Positions 7,101 to 12,923 of a stretch of DNA of 15,127 nt are shown here, piece after piece (within the stretch, counting starts at the first letter, position 1; each line of letters starts with the position of its first letter). Below the pieces are notes generated by a model, which was not told the origin of the DNA, made no database searches, and saw only the letters and a list, made by a program, of their open reading frames with translations. The position numbers were made by a program, and so were the translations under genes. Source of the DNA: Lachnospiraceae bacterium (GTDB lineage Bacteria > Bacillota > Clostridia > Lachnospirales > Lachnospiraceae); NCBI GenBank assembly GCA_024691145.1, contig JAILNW010000148.1, positions 1 through 15,127 of the forward strand, in the 5' to 3' direction.

Positions 7101-8960
7101 TGAAGAACATCCATCAAAAGTATACTGCTTAATAGTAGTAATACCATCAGGTATTTTTATCTCTTTAAGGCTAGAGCAACTTGAAAATGCATAGTCTCCG
7201 AGATTTGTCAAAGTATCCGGAATTTCTATCTTTTCAAACTTACAGCTGTTAAGCTGTCTGTTTAATGAAGTTACTGTATCAGGTATTTTTATCTCTGATT
7301 TATTTTGAGGACAGCTTATTATTTCTGTAATTTCTTTATTGTATAAAATGCCATCAACTGAAGCATAATACCCATTATTGCTGTCTACAGTAAATGATTC
7401 CAAACTGCTGCAACCATTAAATACACTTTCTCCAATACTTATAACATTTTTAGGAATCGTAACATTAGTTAAAGTTTTACAAGATATAAATGCATAATTA
7501 TCAATATATGTTAATGATTCTGGTAAATCAATCTTTTCCAATGCATAACACTCATAAAATGCCTCATATCTTATGCCAGTTAAAGTATTTGGTAATACAA
7601 CCTCCTTAAGATTATTACAGCCATAAAATGCATATCTGTCTATAGATGTTACTCCTGCAGGAATTGTAATCTTTTTTAATGCTGTACAATTATAAAAACA
7701 TCCTTCTGAAATGGAATTAATATTTGCTGATAATTTAACACTTTCAAGAGCATAACAATATTCAAATGCCCTTGTTCCAATACTTGTTACACTATCAGGT
7801 ATCTCAATTGTCTTAAGATTCTTACAATTTTCAAATGCTTCCTCTTGTATTTGTGTTAATGTTGAAGGAAGCTTTATACTTTCTATAGCACTTGCATAAA
7901 ATGCTGAAGATCCTATAGAAGTAATTCCTTCTGGCAAAACAATGCTTTTAAGTTTACTACAATTGCTAAAAGCATTGTTGCCAATTGTCTCTATTGAAGT
8001 TGGGAAAATAATCTCCGAAATATCAGTACCACTAAAAGATGCATATGATATGCTTTTAAGTCCTTCAATTAACTTTACACTTGTTTTTCTCTTAGGTACA
8101 CAAACTATTTCTGATAAATCCTTCTTATACAGTACACCTTCATATGAAATAAATATTTCATTCTCAGAATCTACAGTTATTGATTCTAAATTATAGCAGT
8201 TACTAAATGCAAATTGTTCAATATTATTTACTGACTTTGGAAGATTAATATTTTTAATATTTACACAATTATAAAATGCTGAATAAGCTATCGATTCTAA
8301 TGTCTGTGGAAATGTAATATCTTCTACCTCAGTCTCACTAAATGCATTATAATCAATGCTAGTTACGCCTTCTGCAATTGTAACTTTTTTCTTTGCAGCA
8401 GGATAAGATATTATGCTTGTATGAGCCTTATTGTAAAGTACTCCGTCTACAGATGAATAAACTTCATTATCTTCTGCCACATTAATTGCTGTAAGTTTTT
8501 TATTGTATCTTATTGCATAATTATCAATTGATGTTACTGATTTTGGTATATCAATAGTTTCTATTAGTGTATTGTAAAAAGCATAGTTTCCAATTGATGT
8601 TAAAGTGCTTGGAAATGTTACGCTTTTAAGTGATTTACAATTATAAAAAGCATTGGAGCCAATTGTCTTAATACCTTCTGGCAATGTTATGCTTTTTATT
8701 CTTATACATTCATAAAATGCATTGGAATTTATATATGCAACATTCTTTCCTTCAATAGTTGCAGGTATTACTACACTCTCTGAACTATTGTTATATCCTG
8801 TAATAGTAACTTCATCTTCATTAATAGTATACGACAAACCATTCTCAGTTTCTCCGGCATAGCTAACTATATTTAATGCCAGAAGTGATTCAATTAATCC
8901 ACTTGTAGACAGCATAACTATAGTCATTATAGCTGCTATTATTTTATAATATTTCTTCAT
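4119..8960 (-). CDS. Giant secreted BspA-type leucine-rich-repeat protein with C-terminal dockerin
   Basis: The 1613-residue protein begins with a signal peptide (MKKYYKIIAAIMTIVMLSTS, probable cleavage near VSYA at residue 35). About 40 BspA-type repeats of roughly 23 residues follow (about 75-1220, typical unit ITLPEGIKTIGSNAFYNCKS). They are interrupted eight times by a module of about 40 residues around SVDGVLYNK. Residues 1250-1376 belong to no family I recognise; a final LRR unit with the cap GSYAETYANEHGIKFV follows, then an Ig-like stretch (1430-1547) and a dockerin (1548-1613). BspA-type proteins are surface adhesins that bind host or microbial ligands. There is no LPXTG motif or membrane anchor, so attachment probably depends on the dockerin. 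The start is fixed by AAGGAGG (8966-8972). It lies 22 bases after the cohesin gene and ends in a strong terminator. Catalytic domains are absent; the ligand is unknown. Confidence 0.9.
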   Translation of the reverse strand: MKKYYKIIAAIMTIVMLSTSGLIESLLALNIVSYAGETENGLSYTINEDEVTITGYNNSSESVVIPATIEGKNVAYINSNAFYECIRIKSITLPEGIKTIGSNAFYNCKSLKSVTFPSTLTSIGNYAFYNTLIETIDIPKSVTSIDNYAIRYNKKLTAINVAEDNEVYSSVDGVLYNKAHTSIISYPAAKKKVTIAEGVTSIDYNAFSETEVEDITFPQTLESIAYSAFYNCVNIKNINLPKSVNNIEQFAFSNCYNLESITVDSENEIFISYEGVLYKKDLSEIVCVPKRKTSVKLIEGLKSISYASFSGTDISEIIFPTSIETIGNNAFSNCSKLKSIVLPEGITSIGSSAFYASAIESIKLPSTLTQIQEEAFENCKNLKTIEIPDSVTSIGTRAFEYCYALESVKLSANINSISEGCFYNCTALKKITIPAGVTSIDRYAFYGCNNLKEVVLPNTLTGIRYEAFYECYALEKIDLPESLTYIDNYAFISCKTLTNVTIPKNVISIGESVFNGCSSLESFTVDSNNGYYASVDGILYNKEITEIISCPQNKSEIKIPDTVTSLNRQLNSCKFEKIEIPDTLTNLGDYAFSSCSSLKEIKIPDGITTIKQYTFDGCSSLTKVTLPSGLKRIERGAFDDCRALESIVIPEGTEYIGENAFSYTGLKEITFPESLLYIGGYAFNYAKLTTVTIPKNVTTIGTKAFDDCEMLTEINVDANNEYYASRDGVLYDKSFIYLQEVPCNKKEVKVETPTQIIRKNAFYGSKAKTIELPDSLTTIGEQAFSYCRNVKEIVLPNSVTAIGDYAFQGCEKLEKITLPENLVDTGKSSFSYCEKLKEVVFNNKLEIIGYDAFYGCESLVTISIPKSVKNIRDRAFDSCLSLESIQVDNDNEYYTSVDGVLYNKDKKMIITCPCKKTSIQLPEGLTTIKEYAFYHCEDLKKIDIPNTVNTIENYAFYYSGIEELNIPEGVNKLDYGTFYGCNNLVKVTIPASVENIYTSGMENCEKLEEIKVADNNAVYSSVDGVLYKNNNSQLLICPAAKKELKIPKETTYIYDNALYYSKDLAKIDVDEENIEYASIDGVLYNKSVTQIVVCPNGKKELTIPKTVNNVSNICKGSFISNSSLESIKVDGDNEKFTSVNGVLFSKDKKILMLYPPKAAENYEIPNGTEIISGYAFYNISSISFPETLKTIEYYAFYNCRKLMEDVVHLPKSLSSIRDYSFSNDSNLVYECDTEEQADTIKNIVRGEVVVKGKYITLPVSMGTYKITNEDTVLLKPEDNAVYRIETTESESSEKLETIRLLKGTTGIGVLRLPDKSKKYDIEITGTYTNFVENGTGVLITGKGKSDVAMYVMPNRNTDAITYEEGITEIEDPLYLLPELKSVYIPNSVVRIHEDAFGDDADFKNQVTIYGVKGSYAETYANEHGIKFVNKSSANESNYNVEVIGVDSGVTIDVKLVDNSNAGDIELEENQHVGAVYDITLSKESESYQPGTQVEVKIPFKKNVKSVKVYRINDDKTYELLPSIYDGEYVRFVTDHFSKYVLVVDDVSYGKGDINLDGKTDIADALLAARFDAELVILNDNQIKLGDVTGDGKVTVADALKIARYDAGLVESLE
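4122..4319 (-). other. Type I dockerin domain (residues 1548-1613 of the LRR protein)
   Basis: Two calcium-binding loops are spaced 34 residues apart. The first is D-I-N-L-D-G-K-T-D-I-A-D beginning at residue 1552, with ligands at positions 1, 3, 5, 9 and 12. The second is D-V-T-G-D-G-K-V-T-V-A-D beginning at residue 1586, with Thr at position 3. Each is followed by a near-identical helix, ALLAARFDAEL and ALKIARYDAGL. The duplicated F-hand loops and the DA-L helix pattern are the mark of dockerin type I, whose partner is a cohesin. The strong internal symmetry would fit the dual binding mode described for some dockerins. Confidence 0.9.
5280..8740 (-). repeat. Coding repeat array: about 40 BspA-type LRR units with eight SVDGVLYNK-type modules
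   Basis: At protein level the array alternates blocks of consecutive 23-residue repeats (I-P-x-S-V-T-S-I-G-x-x-A-F-x-x-C) with a recurring module of pattern I-x-V-D-x-x-N-x-x-Y-x-S-V-D-G-V-L-Y-N-K, then I-x-x-C-P-x-x-K-K. I count eight module copies, at about 8375-8486, 8065-8180, 7285-7395, 6690-6825, 6205-6310, 5825-5945, 5665-5765 and 5480-5590. The last three are nearly back to back with few plain repeats between them. At DNA level the copies are diverged, so this is an old array and not a recent tandem expansion. The count is by eye. Confidence 0.75.
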
Positions 8961-8965
8961 ATGTT

Positions 8966-8972
8966 CCTCCTT
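8966..8972 (-). promoter_or_regulatory. Strong ribosome binding site of the LRR gene
   Basis: AAGGAGG, five bases before the ATG at 8960, in the 22-base gap after the cohesin-like gene. It fixes the start and predicts efficient translation of the second gene of the operon. Confidence 0.8.
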
Positions 8973-8982
8973 AGCTACCTGG

Positions 8983-9720
8983 TTAATTGTTTATACGAAA
9001 TCTTTTTCTTAAAACTACTGTCACACCAGCAGATACAACAAGCATGAATGTAAGTATTCCTCTTGAAACTGTACTGTCTGCTGTTTTAGGAGACTTTATT
9101 GATTTTGAATCCTTTTTCTCATCAGCTTTAGCACTTGTTTTCTTTGGTATGGCTTCTTTTTTTGTTTCACCGCAGATTGAACAAGTATAAACTTTCTCTC
9201 CTTCAGCTTTTTCGGTTGCTTCTTTTGTCACTTTACCATCTCCCCAGTTATGAGTACATGTAAAGTCAACAGAAGGTGCAGTTTTAACAGTTGTTTCATC
9301 CACAAGAGTTGCTGAATTAATATCTGTTAATGAAAACGATGATAATCCAAGTTTTGTTTTATCATATGTTCCATTAAGCATTTTCAAGGTTATTTTTACT
9401 ATGTCAGTTGCTTTTCCGTCATATCCTGTTACATAGAAAAAGTTTCCCTTTACCATGCCGGCTTTCGTATCATTAATTGTCATGGTTGCATTTGAAGAAC
9501 CCTTTTCGGCCTTTACAAGTGAATACAATGTTGTATCGTAATCAAACTTATAATTGCCTGCTGCCACATCTGCTCCAACAAAATCAATTGTTACAACAAG
9601 ATTCTCACCCTCTGCCTTCTCAGTGACTTTGTAGGTTTCACCAGCTGCAAAAGCCACAGCAGACATTCCCAGTGAGAACAAACAGGCAAACGCCATTCCC
9701 ATTAGTTTTTTGAAATTCAT
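8983..9720 (-). CDS. Secreted, wall-anchored protein with cohesin-like domain
   Basis: The 245-residue product has a signal peptide (1-25, cleavage after VAFA) and a cohesin-like beta-sandwich domain (about 27-148). Typical cohesin signatures are VVTIDFVGADVAAGNYKFDY near the start and KATDIVKITLKML in the middle. A short Cys module (155-192; C155-T-H157-x-W, then YTCSICGETKKEAIP) and a Lys/Ser-rich spacer follow. The C terminus has the sorting signal SPKTAD (210-215), a hydrophobic segment (221-237) and a basic tail RKRFR, as in sortase substrates. Cohesins bind dockerins. The gene 22 bases downstream encodes a dockerin protein without an anchor, so this is probably its cell-surface receptor. 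The ribosome site GGAGATG precedes ATG and a candidate promoter lies at 9744-9772. The cohesin assignment rests on strand pattern and context and is less certain than the anchor. Confidence 0.78.
   Translation of the reverse strand: MNFKKLMGMAFACLFSLGMSAVAFAAGETYKVTEKAEGENLVVTIDFVGADVAAGNYKFDYDTTLYSLVKAEKGSSNATMTINDTKAGMVKGNFFYVTGYDGKATDIVKITLKMLNGTYDKTKLGLSSFSLTDINSATLVDETTVKTAPSVDFTCTHNWGDGKVTKEATEKAEGEKVYTCSICGETKKEAIPKKTSAKADEKKDSKSIKSPKTADSTVSRGILTFMLVVSAGVTVVLRKRFRINN
9277..9642 (-). other. Cohesin-like domain (residues about 27-148)
   Basis: The stretch alternates predicted beta strands of the cohesin type: KVTEKAEGENLVVTIDFVGA, then AAGNYKFDYDTTLYSLVKAE (the usual place for G-x-F-x-x-x-Y-D-x-x-x-L-x-V), then DIVKITLKML and LGLSSFSLTDINSATLV (the usual final strands). 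The length, about 120 residues, is slightly short for a cohesin of about 140. A carbohydrate-binding module or another Ig-like fold is the main alternative. Confidence 0.65.
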
Positions 9721-9743
9721 CTAAACATCTCCTAACATATTAT

Positions 9744-9772
9744 ATTTTAAGTACCAAAACTTTTATGGTCAT
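9744..9772 (-). promoter_or_regulatory. Candidate promoter of the cohesin/LRR operon
   Basis: Read on the minus strand: ATGACC (9767-9772, 4/6 to TTGACA), a 17-base spacer, and TAAAAT (9744-9749, 5/6 to TATAAT). An overlapping TATAAT hexamer follows a few bases on. The start point would be near 9737, close to the ATG at 9720. The 90 bases upstream are very AT-rich, with no clear operator. Confidence 0.4.
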
Positions 9773-9853
9773 GAAACCACAAAAATGCTTATAAATGTTA
9801 ATCGACATAAACATGATTTTTATTTACATAAAATGGGAAAAAATACTGTATAC

Positions 9854-9887
9854 AAAAAAGGCCATAGCACTCTAAAAGCACTATGGC
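9854..9887 (-). terminator. Intrinsic terminator after the DJ-1/PfpI gene
   Basis: Minus-strand stem GCCATAGTGCT / AGTGCTATGGC (9861-9871 with 9877-9887; 11 pairs, two of them G-U) with a 5-base loop, followed by six T (complement of 9854-9859). It starts seven bases after the stop of the DJ-1/PfpI gene and separates that gene from the surface operon. Confidence 0.8.
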
Positions 9888-9894
9888 ATATTTC

Positions 9895-10443
9895 TTAATA
9901 ATACATAACTGAATCAGCTATCTCTTTAGCCTTTTCTTTTCCAAGGTAAGTTTCAATAATAGCAAGACCAAATTCAATTGCAGTTCCCATTCCCCTGCTT
10001 GTTATAATATTATCACTTACAACTACTTTATCTGTTAATGCTTTGGCACCAAGAAGCTTGTCTTCAAAACCAGGATAGCATGTAGCTTCCTTTCCCTCAA
10101 GAATGTAATTAATACCAAGTATATAAGGCGCCGCACAAATAGCAGCAAGCTTTTTACCCTTGTTATTAAACTCTATAAGTTTCTCTATAAGAGGCTTGTA
10201 ATTCTCAAGATTAGTTGCTCCCGGTATTCCACCAGGAAGAACAATCATATCCGCACCAGAAAAATCAGCCTCATTAAAAGTCTTGTCAGCCTTTAATTCA
10301 ATATTGTGCTTACACATAACTGTATTAGTTTCCATAATAGAAACAGTCTCAATATCAATTCTTGCCCTTCTTAAAAGGTCAACAACTGCCAGTCCTTCAA
10401 TCTCCTCAAATCCATCTGCAAGCATAATTAAAACCTTAGCCAT
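9895..10443 (-). CDS. DJ-1/PfpI family protein (YajL/DJ-1 type)
   Basis: This 182-residue protein belongs to the class I glutamine amidotransferase-like DJ-1 family, whose members act as glyoxalases, deglycases or redox-sensing chaperones in the cytoplasm. The family signatures are GFEEIE with E16 at the place of human DJ-1 E18, the PGGIPG loop (70-75) and the reactive cysteine C103 in AAICAAP. Where human DJ-1 has H126, the aligned residue here is Tyr (ATCYPG). The length is typical. The start is supported by AAGGAGG before the ATG at 10443. The gene lies 27 bases after the DUF1846 gene and ends in a terminator, so the two are likely co-transcribed. The exact activity (deglycase, glyoxalase III or chaperone) cannot be chosen from sequence. 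Confidence 0.88.
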   Translation of the reverse strand: MAKVLIMLADGFEEIEGLAVVDLLRRARIDIETVSIMETNTVMCKHNIELKADKTFNEADFSGADMIVLPGGIPGATNLENYKPLIEKLIEFNNKGKKLAAICAAPYILGINYILEGKEATCYPGFEDKLLGAKALTDKVVVSDNIITSRGMGTAIEFGLAIIETYLGKEKAKEIADSVMYY

Positions 10444-10470
10444 ACTAAAATCCTCCTTGATTATGTTCGA

Positions 10471-11952
10471 TTATTTATGATAATACTTATTATTCTCATA
10501 TGTTGGTTCACTTGTTAAGTTTATTCCAAGTCTTCTGAATACATTCTCATCAACCTGAGAAAGTATAACTGTTGTATGTATCTCACAGCCCTTAAGATTA
10601 GGAAGCTGCTCCACTGCTTTCTTTGCATTATCATCCGTTACTGCTGATATAGAAAGTGCAATAAGCACCTCGTCTGTATGAAGTCTTGGATTTCTGTTGC
10701 CAAGATGATCCACCTTAAGTGCCTGTATAGGTTCAATAACCTCTGGTGAAATAAGCTTAATCTCATCATCAAGTCCTGCAAGCACTTTAAGTGCATTAAG
10801 AAGAACAGAACTTGAAGCACCAAGCAAATCACTTGTCTTTCCTGTAATAATTCTTCCATCGTTTAGTTCTAATGCAGCTGCAGGTCCTCCAGTTTCGTTA
10901 TCTCTGTCTACTGCTGCCTTAACAACTGCTCTATACGAAGTATCAATCTCAGCCTGCTTCATAAGAAGCTCTATCTTATTAATAACTTCTATGCCAACAT
11001 TACCTTTTCTCTTATCACAAAGAGCCTTGTAATATCTTCTTATAATCTCATCACATGCTGCCTTTCTTACACAATCATCATCAACTATGCAGTTACCAGC
11101 CATATTTACACCCATATCTGTAGGTGACTTGTAAGGAGATGTGCCATTAATCTTCTCAAACATGGCATTAAGCACTGGGAAAACCTCAACATCTCTGTTA
11201 TAGTTAATAGTTGTTTCACCATAAGCCTCTAAATGGAATGGGTCTATCATGTTGATATCATCAAGGTCTGCTGTTGCTGCCTCATAAGCAATATTAACAG
11301 GATGCTTAAGAGGTATATTCCATATAGGAAATGTCTCAAACTTGGCATATCCAGCCTTAATTCCTCTCTTATTCTCATGATAAAGCTGAGAAAGACATGT
11401 AGCCATCTTACCACTTCCAGGTCCCGGTGCAGTAACAACTACAAGTTCCCTTGAAGTTTCTATATAATCATTCTTTCCAAATCCATCATCACTGACAATA
11501 GTTGCAATATTATAAGGATATCCCTCAATTGGATAATGCTTATAAACCTTAATTCCAAGGGAATCAAGTTTCTTAATATAAGCATCTACAGAAGGCTGTC
11601 CGCTGTATCTTGTAAGAACAACACTTCCTACATATAAACCATAGCTGTGAAATGCATCAATAAGTCTTAAAACATCCACATCGTATGTAATACCAAGATC
11701 TCCTCTTACTTTGTTCTTCTCTATATCACCGGAATTAATAGCTATAACTATCTCTGCCTGTTCCTTTAACTGAGTAAGCATGTTAATCTTACTGTCTGGC
11801 TTAAATCCAGGAAGTACCCTTGATGCGTGAAAATCATCAAAAAGCTTTCCTCCAAATTCAAGATACAACTTCCCACCAAACTGTGCAATTCTTTCTTTTA
11901 TGTGCTGTGACTGCATACTAAGATACTTATCATTATCAAATCCCGTTCTCAC
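10471..11952 (-). CDS. DUF1846 family protein, function unknown
   Basis: A 493-residue cytoplasmic protein that I recognise as DUF1846, a conserved family of Firmicutes and some other anaerobes without an established function. Recognisable stretches are the opening FDNDKYLSMQSQHIKERI, the loop APGPGSGKMATC (175-186), which resembles a nucleotide-binding P-loop, the conserved SPTDMGVNMAGNCIVDD region, and the C-terminal HLGNRNPRLHTDEVLIAL. Length is as expected. It begins with GTG at 11952, six bases after GGAGG (11959-11963). A promoter with an extended -10 lies in the short gap behind nfo. The DJ-1/PfpI gene follows at 27 bases, so an ATP-dependent or stress-related role could be shared, but that is an inference from position only. 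Confidence 0.85.
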   Translation of the reverse strand: MRTGFDNDKYLSMQSQHIKERIAQFGGKLYLEFGGKLFDDFHASRVLPGFKPDSKINMLTQLKEQAEIVIAINSGDIEKNKVRGDLGITYDVDVLRLIDAFHSYGLYVGSVVLTRYSGQPSVDAYIKKLDSLGIKVYKHYPIEGYPYNIATIVSDDGFGKNDYIETSRELVVVTAPGPGSGKMATCLSQLYHENKRGIKAGYAKFETFPIWNIPLKHPVNIAYEAATADLDDINMIDPFHLEAYGETTINYNRDVEVFPVLNAMFEKINGTSPYKSPTDMGVNMAGNCIVDDDCVRKAACDEIIRRYYKALCDKRKGNVGIEVINKIELLMKQAEIDTSYRAVVKAAVDRDNETGGPAAALELNDGRIITGKTSDLLGASSSVLLNALKVLAGLDDEIKLISPEVIEPIQALKVDHLGNRNPRLHTDEVLIALSISAVTDDNAKKAVEQLPNLKGCEIHTTVILSQVDENVFRRLGINLTSEPTYENNKYYHK

Positions 11953-11981
11953 AATAATCCTCCGTTCTAAAATTTAACTCA

Positions 11982-12010
11982 CTTATACCATTGTAATACA
12001 TTTTTTCTAA
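11982..12010 (-). promoter_or_regulatory. Candidate promoter of the DUF1846/DJ-1 operon
   Basis: Minus strand: -35 TTAGAA (12005-12010, overlapping the nfo stop codon), a 17-base spacer and -10 TATAAG (11982-11987) preceded by TGG, giving an extended -10. The start point is near 11975, about 23 bases before the GTG start. The -35 is poor but the extended -10 compensates. Confidence 0.4.
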
Positions 12011-12861
12011 TGACGCAATAACTCAATTTCTTCTTTATAAGGCGGAATTGTTTTTTTATCTCCATCACCAACAAGATAAGGTGTTTCAAGAATCTTTGGC
12101 ACATCAGAAAAATCCTTATAATGTACAATATACTTAAGTGCCTCTAATCCAATATAACCCTTTCCTATATTCTCATGTCTGTCCTTTGCAGCACCACATG
12201 GGTTCTTGCTGTCATTTATATGAAAGCATGCTATTTTATCTTTACCAATAATTCTATCAAACTTATCTATAACACCATCAAAGTCATTAACAATATCATA
12301 GCCACTATCATGTGTATGGCATGTATCAAAACATACACTTAATTTATCATTATACTTTACACCATCAAATATTTTTGCAATTTCCTCAAAACTTCTTCCT
12401 ATTTCGCTGCCTTTTCCTGCCATTGTTTCAATTGCAATCTTAACAGGAGTGTCTTTAGTAAGAACTTCATTAAGGCCCTTTACAGTCTGGTTAATTCCAT
12501 TATCAGCACCTGCTCCAACGTGAGAACCGGGATGAAGTACAAGAATCTTACTCTTCATTGCAGCAGTTCTTTCTATTTCAACTGCAAGGAAATCCACCGC
12601 CAGCTTAAATGTTTCCGGCTTTTCAGTATTAGCAAGATTAATAATGTAAGGAGCATGTACAACTATATTATCAATATCGTGTTCCTTCATAAACTCCCAG
12701 GCCTTATCTATATTAAGTTCCTCTATTGCCTTTCTTCTTGTATTCTGTGGTGCGCCTGTATATAACATATATGTGTTTGCACCATATGAAAAAGCCTCCT
12801 TTGCAGAACCTAACATCATGTCCTTCCCACTCATACCTACATGTGAACCTATTCTTAACAT
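12007..12861 (-). CDS. nfo: Endonuclease IV (deoxyribonuclease IV)
   Basis: Endonuclease IV cuts the DNA backbone 5' of abasic sites in base excision repair, using three zinc ions in a TIM barrel. The 284-residue product keeps the full set of metal ligands: H69 (VVHAPY), H110 (VLHPGS), E145 (AIETMAG), D179 and H182 (CFDTCHTH), H214 (CFHINDSK), D227 and H229 (KDRHENIG), and E259 (LETP). Their spacing matches E. coli Nfo closely. The start ATG at 12861 follows AGAGGT by about seven bases. It lies 60 bases after the CDP-glucose dehydratase stop, with a hairpin in between, so it may be partly uncoupled from the polysaccharide genes. It ends at the -35 box of the DUF1846 promoter. No missing residue or truncation is seen. 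Confidence 0.95.
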   Translation of the reverse strand: MLRIGSHVGMSGKDMMLGSAKEAFSYGANTYMLYTGAPQNTRRKAIEELNIDKAWEFMKEHDIDNIVVHAPYIINLANTEKPETFKLAVDFLAVEIERTAAMKSKILVLHPGSHVGAGADNGINQTVKGLNEVLTKDTPVKIAIETMAGKGSEIGRSFEEIAKIFDGVKYNDKLSVCFDTCHTHDSGYDIVNDFDGVIDKFDRIIGKDKIACFHINDSKNPCGAAKDRHENIGKGYIGLEALKYIVHYKDFSDVPKILETPYLVGDGDKKTIPPYKEEIELLRH

Positions 12862-12888
12862 ATTATCTACCTCTCGTAAAAATTTAAT

Positions 12889-12923
12889 ACAGATAGCCTT
12901 TTTAAAAGACTATCTGTTTTTTT
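12889..12923. terminator. Hairpin between the CDP-glucose dehydratase gene and nfo
   Basis: ACAGATAG (12889-12896) and CTATCTGT (12910-12917) form a perfect 8-bp stem with a 13-base loop that includes TTTTTAAAAG. On the minus strand, the direction of the genes, it follows the dehydratase stop immediately but is followed by an interrupted U-tract (TATTAAATTTTT). On the plus strand it is followed by an uninterrupted run of T. It may therefore be a leaky terminator for the sugar genes, an antisense terminator, or both. Confidence 0.5.

Noticed and set aside
5280..8740. CRISPR-like or recent tandem DNA repeat
   Set aside because: The periodicity is at protein level (LRR units); DNA copies are diverged, unit length varies and there are no unique spacers between identical repeats.
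4119..9720. Classical cellulosome cluster
   Set aside because: No glycoside hydrolase, carbohydrate-binding module or multi-cohesin scaffoldin is present; only one cohesin-like domain and one dockerin protein made of LRRs are seen.
9773..9853. Possible riboswitch or operator in the AT-rich region upstream of the cohesin gene
   Set aside because: The stretch has several ACATAAA-like words and weak symmetries but no conserved riboswitch core or clear palindrome, and it lies upstream of the candidate promoter.
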